DNA of 64,000 bases, from the NCBI GenBank assembly GCA_030765055.1, contig CM060952.1:83896130-83960129 (forward strand), written 5' to 3'. The position numbers were made by a program, and so were the translations under genes. Shown here piece by piece: positions 1-10,944 of the stretch (position 1 is its first letter; every line of letters starts with the position of its first letter). Origin of the DNA: Mantis religiosa (Eukaryota > Arthropoda > Insecta > Mantodea > Mantidae). The notes under the pieces are model-generated. The model saw only the letters and a list, made by a program, of their open reading frames with translations. It did no database searches and was not told where the DNA came from.

Positions 1-2270
1 CATTCGGCATTGCTTATATAGAGTTTGTTAAAACACACGGTTTATGTAAAATTAATATTTTCTTAGTGTTAGCTATTTATGAAATATATTTTGTTGTTGG
101 CCTGAATTTTAAAGCAGTAGTACTATTGCAAAAAGAGAGGTCTGTTCTCTCTTGGACATACTGTTATGGGTAAGACGTGGACAAATTAAATGAAAAAATG
201 AAGGGTTTCTATTATTAAAGTGTCACTGTATTGTTGTGTTATTTACCGAGTAATTTTTATTTGCACTTGTTGTTTGAACCTTGGCGTTATTTTAAACCCT
301 TTTCCAGACTCCGGCCAGCTGGTCCTGTACCGGAAAACAAAATCGCATCAGGCTCGAGGGACAAATCGGATCAGACCGAAATGCTGGTGTATTATTCACA
401 GCCATCGCTTCCGAACCAAATTCCCCCTTTTTACAACGACGGCCGGAAAAAAAAAGAACTGTACACGCAGTACAGTTTATCGCACTTCATTTCGCTCATA
501 CCTTCAAGTGGACAACGCTCGTTCTGCAGTTTACCTCAGCAATTTTGGATTGACCTTGAGTTTTGTGGTTTCCTGTAGTCGGTAGGTAGATAAAACATTT
601 TTCTCAAAAATGGCTCTAACGATATATACCAAATGATATGTGCAGCTTGAACTTCCTGGGAATGTTCTCAGAAGTGATCTTCATTCTATTCTTAACAAAA
701 ACTTTCTTGAATTTGTTTCGTATATTCAAACTCTTCTCCCTTTTTTAATGATTTGCTTATTGAAGTTGTAGTAAACTACTGCCACTTTAATAACAAATGA
801 AGCTAAAATAATTCAGGAGTGTCCGTTTAATCCAGGCCTGGGGAAAAACACTCGAATATGTGAACAAAATAATCCAATTCCTTCTAAAATACCCTTGCAT
901 GGGAGAAGTTCAATTTCCAGTTAAATATTCGAGAATTAAATTAAAAAATCTGAGAATAATAAGACAAAGAAGATAAAATGAGAATTAAGAAACAACGTTA
1001 AGGATTTTTAAAACTAAAATGCCAGTTTAATTTTATCTGCAGTAGATATTAGGAGTTATTAGGAAAGAAAGCGTAATGAATTAGGAGGAGAGCTTATAGT
1101 TCAATCATTCATTCTTTCACAAACGAGAAATATTATTTCAAACAAGCACTTTGCAAGTTCTGAAAATATTGTCACGGTGACGGCTGGTTTGTGACCCGTG
1201 GGGAAATTAAGTATGAGACAACCCAGACGACCGTCTTCACACACAACATTTCCCTTTTGCACTGTTCTACTTGCCGAATCTAACAGAACAATTCCGATAT
1301 TTGCTGGTCAACTCTCCTTTGCACTAACTGTAGTAGACTCGCCACTGCAAGTACTGGCTGCAGACCGTCTCATCACAACTCTGGACCGTATTAAAACTAC
1401 TAGGCTTATCACCGCCTTATATAGGATGCCGGTCGCGGCGAGATGTTTCTGGATGCCGACGTCTCTCGAGTTTCGGAAATGAACGCTTTAGACGCTTTGT
1501 GACGTCATCATAGACCCTTTACATTTAAGATACCCATAGTGATCATGGCAATAGCCAAGAGGTAGCCCGAAGTGGAAGTAACTTAGCTGTATTAACGAAA
1601 AGTCATTACAAACTAAGATATTCGTAGTTGCTGTACAGTGTCTTTGCTTAGTTGCTATTAAGTTTTTATGTATTTATTTTATATATTTCTGTCCTTTACA
1701 GCGTCATTTAGAAAGGCATTAATTAAATCTTGTGTAAGTTTCATTAAAAGTCTTAACGGAAACGCAGGACTGTCCGGCAAGTGCAGCCAACGTGTTAATC
1801 GTTGTAGGCATAAACTGCCAAACAACGGGCAATGCCCCGCAATTCAACTGTTTCTTTACACAATTATTGCCGGTGTTAACCGTTTGGTTTACTTTAACTT
1901 TGAATTATTACTTACGGTAGAGCAGTGTGGACATTCGAGAGAAAATAATTCTCTCTTTAAGAAAAACTTTTTTCCCTTCAAAAGTTAAAAGTAGGGTATG
2001 GTACGTTATTGCTTTAAGGATTTTAAAAGACGCTGGAATCTTTTCGTTTTCTTACGAGAGCAGATTGCTAGAATATTAATTAAAACGTGAAAAGGGAAAA
2101 GTTTTGCTTCGAATGAATAATGAAAAGAGGAGCATCATTTAAAGCTTCATTGATTTACCGTCCGCCTTAATTTATTTCCTGAGGAAACTCAAAACTTGTG
2201 TGTTTCCTTTTGGGGCATTGTATTTCAACTCCTTATTCATAAACCCCTGTATTATATATCATTGATTAAA
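1..2270. other. No recognised gene
   Basis: AT-rich with only short, unremarkable open frames. Apart from the segment at 1.2-1.5 kb I see nothing I can name. Confidence 0.5.
1190..1500 (-). other. Possible promoter or LTR-like segment
   Basis: GC-richer than its surroundings. On the minus strand CCTATATAAGGCGG (about 1417-1430) looks like a TATA box. No ORF, ends or duplications were found. Weak evidence. Confidence 0.25.
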
Positions 2271-2272
2271 AT

Positions 2273-2274
<2 letters not shown>

Positions 2275-2307
<33 letters not shown>
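2275..2307 (+). repeat. (TA)n microsatellite, short
   Basis: About 16 TA units in AT-rich sequence. Confidence 0.97.
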
Positions 2308-2309
<2 letters not shown>

Positions 2310-2857
2310 CATTTTTTATTTAAGTATTCTTAGACAACATTTTTCTACACTTTTACTTCTTGGACATCTACTATATGATGCAGCTTTCATGTAATTTTAC
2401 TGAAATTTGTCATTTTAGTTCACAAATCAGATGGGAAAAATCTATTTCACTTTCGAACAGATTTTTAGTCATTAATTATTAACACTATACAAAACCTTTT
2501 TTTAAAAATGTCAAATTTCAAATGATAATGTACCGGAGAGCAGAGATGAATGACGTAATAGGTTGCCAAGGAGATATTCTTACATTTGTTTCACAGAGGA
2601 AAATGGAAGCTTGCAATAAAGTAATTGAGGCGCTGAGAACCATAAGGGACCGAAGTACAGAAACATAGTTTTGAGAAAAATAGATGCTTGTTAAAATCAA
2701 AATTTACGTTACGAAGTACTTACTGCTTGCGAACGTGATGTATAGAGTGCATTTTGTTGGAAGCACTAGTTAAAATTGAACATTGCTGAACAAACAAAAT
2801 GAAACTTTATGCTTTAGTCGCTTATGTAACTGAATATCAGGAAAAACTGCGAGATAG

Positions 2858-3380
<523 letters not shown>

Positions 3381-3649
3381 GTGAGAAAAGTGCGCTCAGA
3401 ATGAGCCTTAATATACAAGTTTTTTACAATAGTATCTACAATTGCTTTTTTTAGTTCTTGCTATAATCTGTTATAGATTTTGTTCTTTTTTTCACATTCT
3501 GTAATGTGATATTTTTTTGCATTGTTGACCACATAACACACATTTACAATCCACACTCGGTTCGTGAATGCTTTTGATAACACATATCTTGTGGTAAATA
3601 AAGGCCGTGTACTGAAAGTCTTGTTGTCACATGTCTCTGGTGTGTGCAT

Positions 3650-5200
3650 TTTTTGATCGAGCTATCTTCCATCACGGCTTGTGTGTTGCAGAAGTACAGG
3701 TCTATCTTCTTCTTTCGGTCCATGGTGTCGATCAGTTCCTGGCGTGGTCCTGTTGATGGTAGGCAATGCTGTAATCTGATATATTCTATGAAATAGAATA
3801 GTCTCTTTCAACATACATTAGTCGAGATGGCGCTATTTTTCCCACTCCTAGGATCCGTTTCATGAACATTATCTTGCCTTTTTCCCATTTCTTTTCAGAT
3901 CGCCGAGCTATTTCCATATCATCTCTTTTCCATATGTTATGACTGGTGTCACTGTTACTTTGAATAGTGTCTCGCTGTGTTTGTTGACATATTAGTTATG
4001 TTTGAAATATTGAATGGCTACTACTACCCTTTCCTGGAATGTAATTCCCAGGTATTTATACTTGCCTATTATTTGTAACGGTTCATTGTATAACGTTATA
4101 CTGTCTTTGGGTGATATTCTTCCTCCCTCCCTGAATTTCATTTGAACTGTCTTATCTTGATTTATATATAGGTCATTTTCCATTGCCCAAGTTTCCATTT
4201 TTATATTGCCTTCTGTACATCTTCTTTTACTGTTGATCCTATCACCATATCATCTGCATACAAAATAATTTCTGCTATAATCATCTCTGAATCTTCAACA
4301 TTGTTGTTTATTTGTATTGGATTTCTTTGAAGGCATGTCTCTGTCGTTCTCATCAGAGGATATCCATCTCTGGTTATTGTTGTCAGTTTCTCTGTTAGTT
4401 TTCCTCTATCTATTGAATCGAAGGCTTTCTTGATATCTACAAGGGCTGCATAGTACTTTGCTCTTTGGTATTTCAGTGCATCCTCTATTTGTCCATTACA
4501 TATTTTACTGCCTGTTCCGTGTGCCTGCCCTTCATAAAACCAAATTGGCATTCTAAAATGTTTACCTCTACTGCGCCGAGTAGTCCTTTGTTTAAGATTT
4601 TCGTGAATATTTTGAAGGATGTATTTTCCAGTGCCACGCCTCTGAATGAATCCGGTGATGCTCTGTCTCCTTTCCCTTTGTAAAATAGCTTAATTGTAGC
4701 TGTTATCCACCTTTCAGGAATTTTTCCTGTCCGTAGGCACTTGTTCATCAGGTACTTCCATAACTCCTCCATGCTGTTGATGGAGTCTTTAAGATGTTCC
4801 ATATATATTTTGTTTGGGCCTACCGCTTTCTTATTTTTTCCTTCTTTTATTGCTTGTCTGACCTTCATTATTATTAACACAATGTTGAATATATTCTCAG
4901 TTTCTTCCATTTCATATGCCTTGTCTTTTTTCGGTTTGTTCAGTATTTCCTGGAAATGTCTTCCATTTCTTCATGTGGATTTCTCCTGTTGTGGGCGACA
5001 CTTTCTTCCTAAATGGGTGTGATTTTACACCAATTGCTAATTTTCTTGCCTTTTTTCTAGATGTATTCTGCTGTTTTCTTGTTAATTGTAGATTTGTATT
5101 TGCTCCTTTTTCTGCATATTTAGCTAAATATGTCTGTCGTCTATGTGTTTTTGCTATTTATAGTGTCTATAGGGTTTCTTTCCTTTCTAGTCTAAGATAG
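3650..5200 (-). pseudogene. Non-LTR retrotransposon (LINE) reverse transcriptase, broken
   Basis: Minus-strand pieces in order: 4910-4485 with KKAVGPNKIYMEHLK, GKGDRASPDSFRGVALENTS and CQFGFMKGRHTEQAV; 4551-4201 with ALVDIKKAFDSIDRGKL and the catalytic box LYADDMVIGS; 4198-3992 with NQDKTVQMKF and YKYLGITFQ. These are blocks of the reverse transcriptase of an autonomous LINE. The pieces are in different frames, so there are at least two frameshifts. The usual QGxxxSP block between AFDS and YADD is missing, pointing to an internal deletion. The endonuclease part is not seen. The clade (jockey-, LOA- or R1-like) cannot be settled by eye. The 3' side runs toward the (TAA)n/(GAA)n tract at 3380. 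Confidence 0.8.
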
Positions 5201-5209
5201 CTTCTTATT

Positions 5210-6660
5210 AATTTTTCATTAAATCAAAGAGGACTTAAAGCACAGTTACAGCTGGTTTTTTTTACAAGATTGGCAAATATCAGGAGCAGGCATACATGTT
5301 AAAATCTCAAAATCGATGATATTGTGCTTTAGGCCCTTATGGTTCTAAGATTGTATCTGGTTTGTCATTTTAAATGAATTTAAGAGTGCTGCTGAGGGTT
5401 TATATAATTCCAGAGGAATATAGATTTCCTTAGAAAAAACAAATACGAAAAATTTTGTGGTTGGAGAAACTAAGATTGCCTAAGTTCTGTTTTCCTTTTT
5501 CAGCTGAAAATTGTTATGAGTGTTGTACATATCCAAATGTAAAATGTATGCTTAAATTGAAAGAAAATTTTGACATTACATCTTTTGGTAAGGCTTTTGT
5601 ATTCCTAAAGAACTGCTTAATGTTTTGTTTAATTGTTGGTGCAGATTTTTTCTGATAAGCATACTGTTTCTGCTGTGAACGCTGTCTTGTTACCATGGTA
5701 ACTACTTGGAATACAAAAATATCACGTTTTACGTTAAAATTGCTTAAACTGTATGTTACATTTTGTTGAGACTGTATTTTATGTTTTAATATTTTTAAGT
5801 ATATAAAATCCACATTTTGAAGAAATTTATGACAAATGAAATTTATATTATGAATTCTATGGAAATTTGTTTAGACGTCGTCTTCAATCCGGCTGAATTT
5901 TTCAAAACTGTTAAATGCTAAGAATTTGACATAATCTTACTACATAAAAACTGAAAATCTCTTAAAGCTCACTACTTATGCCCAGTCGTTTCGTAGAAAT
6001 AACCATTTACTAGATCTTCCCTGTTTAATATATTTCTCAAGTGAGAAGCACTTCGTTATTTTTTTTAATACGAATTGAATAAATTGATAAGCTGGTGTAA
6101 GATTTGTGAGTAGAAAAGTGAGTGGAGAAAGTCTTGTGAGTGTAAAACATGGGATTTTTTGTTAGCTCTGCGTGCTCTTTTGGGCGATGAAACTTGCCAA
6201 GTTTGGTATGCTCTCAGAGGCAGAGATTTTCGCAAGAGGGCTTAACCGTTAGCAGCAGAAATTATCAAGAGATTAAAGTAAAATATTCCGCTTCCTGTGA
6301 CATTAAGAACTTTGTTCTCTCGCTAGTTGGCTCTCCATTCATTAAAACTAAATCCAGCGTAAAAACGAGGAAAAGAAAATGTAAAACTTTTCATATCAGA
6401 TTGTTGATGTTTGTGTCCATTTTCACGTGTACGTTACATTTTTCATCAAAATGTCTTAAGCATATGAGGTTTCAATACAAATAAAGTGAGGCGTATTTGA
6501 GAAAATCAAAATTTTAGTAAATAGTTTCATTTAAAGGATGGTTTAGGATGATAGCGTTTTCTTGAAATTCAGAGACAATCTATATACATATAATTTTATC
6601 ACAAAACTCTCCCTAGGTTTGCAGAAAAAGGACAATAATGTCGCAAATTTCATAATTACG
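5210..6660. other. No recognised gene; degenerate repeat text
   Basis: Contains an X-box palindrome (5689) and weak likeness near 6.1 kb (GTGAGTGTAAAACATGG) to the outer part of the 9.2-10.1-kb element. Nothing coding. Confidence 0.4.
5689..5702. promoter_or_regulatory. RFX X-box-type palindrome
   Basis: GTTACCATGGTAAC is a perfect 14-bp palindrome and matches the X-box consensus bound by RFX factors. No gene is recognised next to it. Confidence 0.4.
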
Positions 6661-6668
6661 AAGATAAT

Positions 6669-6966
6669 TAAACTTCTTTTATTTGTTCAATTTATTCCTC
6701 GCCTTTAACTGCAATGATCATATCGGTGGTCGTTCGCCCTTGGAACCTATCGAAGGTGTTAACTCGTATTCGTTGGGTGTTTTAATAATTAGATCACGCA
6801 AACATTCGTACTCTCATTCGTACTTTCAGACTCTGGGAAAACCTGCCTACCATGCTGGGGGTCCGGGTTCGATTCCCGGCGGTGGGGGTGGGGATTTTTC
6901 TCCGACAAAGATAACTCCTCATCTTTCCCAGAGTTTGGAAGTATGAATAAAAGTGCGAGTGTGTGT
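6669..6966. repeat. SINE-G, rearranged: body and head in opposite orientation
   Basis: 6669-6841 is SINE-G body in minus orientation (TCCTCGCCTTTAACTGCAAT, TTAACTCGTATTCGTTGGGT). 6842-6966 is a tRNA-like head fragment and proximal body in plus orientation (GGTCCGGGTTCGATTCCCGG B box; GGGGATTTTTCTCCGAC). The two parts meet at CTGGGAAAA, and the block TTTCAGACTCTGGGA recurs inverted as TCCCAGAGTTTGGAA. In the copy at 49.24 kb everything is in one orientation. Confidence 0.7.
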
Positions 6967-6974
6967 TAATTTAC

Positions 6975-7165
6975 AAAGGAATATAGTACACTTTAAGTGA
7001 TACTCAAATGTTTTAAACATTTGGTTGATATGGTGAATACTTTGAAATTTTGTTCTCTTTGCACGTCCAAGAGATCAAAAATGAATAACGGTTTGACATG
7101 TGAGAAAAGCAGGACGTATTTGGAAATTCAAACAACAATGAATATCTCCGATATCGTTAACTCTA
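6975..7165 (+). repeat. Partial copy of the 9.2-kb inverted-repeat element (left end)
   Basis: The blocks ACTTTAAGTGATACTCAAAT, GTTCTCTTTGCA, CCAAGAGAT and CAAACAACAATG occur in the same order and spacing as at 9305-9450. It directly follows the SINE-G copy at 6.67-6.97 kb. Confidence 0.5.
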
Positions 7166-7720
7166 CAGAAATATATATATGGCATACTTTGCGTCTTTTA
7201 ACGAGATTTTTAACTTTTGTGCAGTAAGATTATGTGTATCTCTTATCGTCATCTTCGTCGAGCAGTTGGCGGACTGAGAGACAGCACGTAGGTGTGTTTT
7301 TCGTGCACCTGTCCTAGAAAGGACTAAACCACGCAATGACAGGAATAAGGGATATGCATGGTGATAGGTGAGATTTGGTGGGGGGAAAGAAAGGAGCTAC
7401 TCAACGGCTGAGGTTCCAGATGCAACGACCCATTGTGCACCGTATCTCTTATGGTTTACTGGTTATACAAAAGCAATAAAAGAGTGAAGACTTCTGAGAA
7501 GATTGCAAGAGAATTCAAACTGGATTTTCATTTCTTTTTGAAAAGTATAGATCATATGGCATTTCTTTTCTTCTATTTAGGAGACCTCAAAATGTATATT
7601 TTGATTAAACTTCAGGGTCAAATTTTTAGATACAGTGCAATACTTGTCTAGTCATATTGCAGCATATTCCTAGTAAAATGTGATGGAATAGATGGAATGG
7701 AATAGATTCTCTGTGTACTG

Positions 7721-7872
7721 CTTCATTTTTATTTTATTTTTATTTTATTTAAGGACCTCCAACGTTAAGACATCGGGAGATGCATGAAATGATGTCCATA
7801 TGAATTAAAGGCCCATAAAGCTTACGGTTACCCGACATTCATACTTCAGGATAAGGGAAAACACCGAAAAAA
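7721..7872 (-). repeat. SINE-B, 3' part, interrupted by SINE-A
   Basis: SINE-B is the tRNA-derived element whose full copies are at 14.46 and 51.03 kb. Read in reverse here: an (AAAAT)n-like tail, then the CCTCCAACGTTAAG end block, then CCCGACATTCATACTTCAGG and ATAAGGGAAAACACCGAAAA, where the SINE-A starts. The body resumes at 8101 with CTTATCCAAGTAACTCGCCC. Confidence 0.8.
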
Positions 7873-7875
7873 GTA

Positions 7876-8100
7876 ACGCCGTGGCCAAGTGGTTAGACCG
7901 TTTGACTCTCACCAAGATGACCCAGGCGACCACATGTGAGATTTGTGGTGTAAAACATGGTGCTAGGGCGATATCTGCGGTTTCCCCCGCCATCTCATTC
8001 CGCCGGTACTCCATCTTCATTTCATGTATCATCTGTGTCACCGCCTGCGGTGCCGCATGTAGTAAGAGCGGGTGCTAAACACTACACATTCATTCATTCA
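7876..8100 (+). repeat. SINE-A inserted in SINE-B
   Basis: The tRNA-like head GCCGTGGCCAAGTGGTTAGA contains an A box. The body includes GTGAGATTTGTGGTG, the GTTTCCCCCGCCATCTCATT block and TTCATTTCATGTATCATCTG. It ends in CATTCATTCATTCA. A close relative at 45.61 kb has a clean target duplication. Here the flanks accgaaaaaag and accggaataaa look like a decayed duplication of SINE-B sequence. Confidence 0.85.
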
Positions 8101-8130
8101 CCGGAATAAAATCTTATCCAAGTAACTCGC

Positions 8131-8690
8131 CCTGAATCGAGTGGGATGGTTCAGGCGATTTTGTCTGTGATCCGCATTCGGGAGTCCCGAGTTCGATTCC
8201 CATGGCCGACCTAACTGACTCATGAGCTTTTAGGGGTCCTTTCCGGGTCGCCAGGCTAATGCTGGGTAGGTTAATTGCATCCCCCTAATTTCCTGTGCCT
8301 GCATTTTATCTCCATTACCTTTTCCCATCATCTCTCATCTGGTGATCTCTTCCAGGGTAGAAGTGTTATATGGTATCTCGGCGGTGCATGGCAGGATGAT
8401 ATGCTCTGAGCAAATCTTCTACTTCTGGTAGGACGGTCTCCGGTCTACGAGCCCGGTATGGTGGAGCAGTTTCCAGAACGCAGTGGGCTGAGTTGCCGGT
8501 TGTGCTGCTCTGCTGGGGAGTAGAGTGTGAAGACCATGACCTCCACACAATCGTAGCTCTTTGGGGTGGCCGCCCTTTGTCTACTCCCGCCTCATTCTTC
8601 CTCCTAGGGATACCCCACTTGGAGCATAGGTGTAATAGATAAACAGTGCCAAATCCCCTCCGTGCCGTAATCCAAGCCAATCCAACTCGC
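8131..8690 (+). repeat. SINE-C, long tRNA-derived element
   Basis: It starts at ATCGAGTGGGATGGTTCAGG (A box), with a B box GAGTTCGATTCC about 50 bp on. A body of about 480 bp follows: TCCGGGTCGCCAGGCTAATG, AGGGTAGAAGTGT, TCTCGGCGGTGCATGGCAGG, and an end block GTGCCAAATCCCC. Four other copies lie at 17.99, 22.11, 27.39 and 50.54 kb. Reading frames inside are incidental. It abuts the cut end of SINE-B at a shared (A/C)CGAG. Confidence 0.85.
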
Positions 8691-9235
8691 ATTGAACGAG
8701 ATACGAACTTAGTACCTCTTGGACGTAAGGCATACACACATACACGCTATCAGCTACTCTACTGAGGTGGGCATACTATATACGTGTTAGACTAGCTAAA
8801 AATATTATAGAAGAGAGATAAGATTATTGAGATTGCTCGAACATTTAGGTTTATGTCAAGCAAGTGGATTTATACCTTTTTGTGAACAATGCCCTCGCGT
8901 ACAGAGTGCTCTAGAGTTTGGAGAACGATGTTACTCCCCCTCGCATGATATGCTGCCCCGTAGAGAGGTCCACGAGGGTGTTCCGGGAAAAATGTCATGT
9001 GCATGTACAACTCGATAACGAGGTGGCTATCTCGAGGTGGTTTCCTGTACAATTAATGAGATCGAGTTGGAAGCAGAATCCTAATTAAGATGTATCACTA
9101 ACAGGAGCTGTCGATAGGCATCTTCCGGACATGCAAACAGCGCTACCGTTCTTGTACTTTTGATACGATCAAAGTATTCGCTATATATTAAACCATTCTC
9201 TGATACCTGAAGGATTCGGTAGCCCACTCCGAAGG

Positions 9236-10060
9236 TTCCTCTATCTACTTCATGTTAATCAAGATAAATTTATCTTATTGTAGGTACAAGGTAATACAGT
9301 AGACTTTAAGTGATAGTCAAATGTTTTAAAGAACTGGTCGCTATAGTGACTGCCTTTGAACGTCTTTCTCTTTGCAAGGCCAAGAGATAAAACAATGAAT
9401 AGCAAATTCACATTTCATAAAAGTAGTTTGGAGATGCAAACAACAATGTAGTTCTAGAAAATAGTATAATATGAGACGAAAAATGTGTGTTTTAACGAAC
9501 CTATCAGAATTTTTACTTTTTGTTTTTAGCCATCTTGTAGATCCCACACAGAGATTTCCAAGAAAATATCTCTCTCTCGGACTAACTTTTACATGGAATA
9601 GTTTTTTTCGAAAATTTTAATCTTCTGTAAAATTTCGCTAACCGTTTGAACTAAAATACGATATCTTTAAGATACTTTCTTGGAAAATGAAATGCATATC
9701 TTGAATTCTGTATGAGTATCCTCACAACTCCTCTTCATCCTAAATGGCTTTGGTATAACAGGTTAACCCTAAAACATGGACAAATCTTGCTACAGAAATA
9801 TGTAGACTTCTTTAAGACATGAAATTTATGTAAAAAAAAAACTTTTTTGAAGTCCGAGACATTCCTTGTTATTTGTATTAATTTAACAATACTTTTCTCA
9901 AATAGACATTCATCTCATTATTTCTTTTCCATACAAATAAAATTAAGTTTTAAGGTCATCAGATAGTGACCAGCTCTTTAAAACATTTGACTATCACTTA
10001 AAGTCTTCTATATTCTCTTGAACCTAGCAAAAAGATAATGTTTATCTTGAAGTAGATAGA
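9236..10060. mobile_element. Non-autonomous inverted-repeat DNA element (MITE-like), about 0.8 kb
   Basis: The left arm (about 9236-9355) and the right arm (about 9960-10055) are inverted copies. Both contain CTCTATCTACTTCA and GACTTTAAGTGATAGTCAAA followed by TGTTTTAAAG. No coding capacity is seen between them. Related partial copies lie at 6975-7160 (left arm and interior, plus) and 16440-16960 (interior and right arm). Weaker matches to the TTAAAACATTTGACTATC core occur near 19830 and 33140. Confidence 0.65.
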
Positions 10061-10182
10061 GCAATACGTGTTCGATTTTCGGACTTTACCTTGTACAGTT
10101 GTTAGCAGTGAGTAGTAAAAGTCTTATGAACGTTACACATGAGAATATTCAGAGTCGGCTGTCAGCTCATTACAGACAGACA

Positions 10183-10184
<2 letters not shown>

Positions 10185-10251
<67 letters not shown>
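10185..10251 (+). repeat. (CA)n microsatellite
   Basis: About 33 CA units after three GACA units (10173-10184). Confidence 0.99.
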
Positions 10252-10253
<2 letters not shown>

Positions 10254-10944
10254 TGTGGATGCTGACGTAAGTATCAGCAATTACCAGGGGGGTGCAACTA
10301 CCCTCATGTCGTGACAGCATGTCAAAGCCACTAATTGCCATGGGAACGAGGAACAGATTCTTCTCCAACTGCAAGACTCCTCCTCAAACACAACGCCGTT
10401 CTTTTGTTTCTTGCTGCTAGGGCAACAGAGAAAAAAGTTGAAAGTGGAGAATTCCGAAATAAGGCGATGGGCTTCAAACTCTTCTCCAGCAGAAGCTGTT
10501 GCTTTATATTTCAGAGGCCTCTTGAACATTTCAAGTACGAGTATTAGTTTATCTCTATTGAAAACCAAATACTTAACGCAAGTATCACTTTGAGCTGCTT
10601 TAAAGCCAGACTTTAGACTTTTAGGTAGTCAACATGTAACTTTAGATGCCTAAAATAGGTTTTATAATGTAAGAAATAGCCTCTAAAACAAAATGCTTTA
10701 AAAATAATATTCTTTAAAAACATATTTGAAATAGGGAATTCTGCTTTGAGAATTTAATCATTTAAAATGCTTCCTCTCCAATACATCCACTACTACTAGA
10801 ATTACAAGAAGGAAAAATATATAACTCCAGCTAGTTATACATGACTTTAAGCAACCAAATGTGAAAAAATAAAGTTTTGAATATAAAAATAAAGTACACA
10901 AATAAGTCAAAAAATTAATATTTTTTTAAAAATCTTTGTCCATT

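Noticed and set aside
8366..8737. 123-codon minus-strand frame
   Set aside because: It lies wholly inside the SINE-C body and is an antisense reading. Other SINE-C copies break it.
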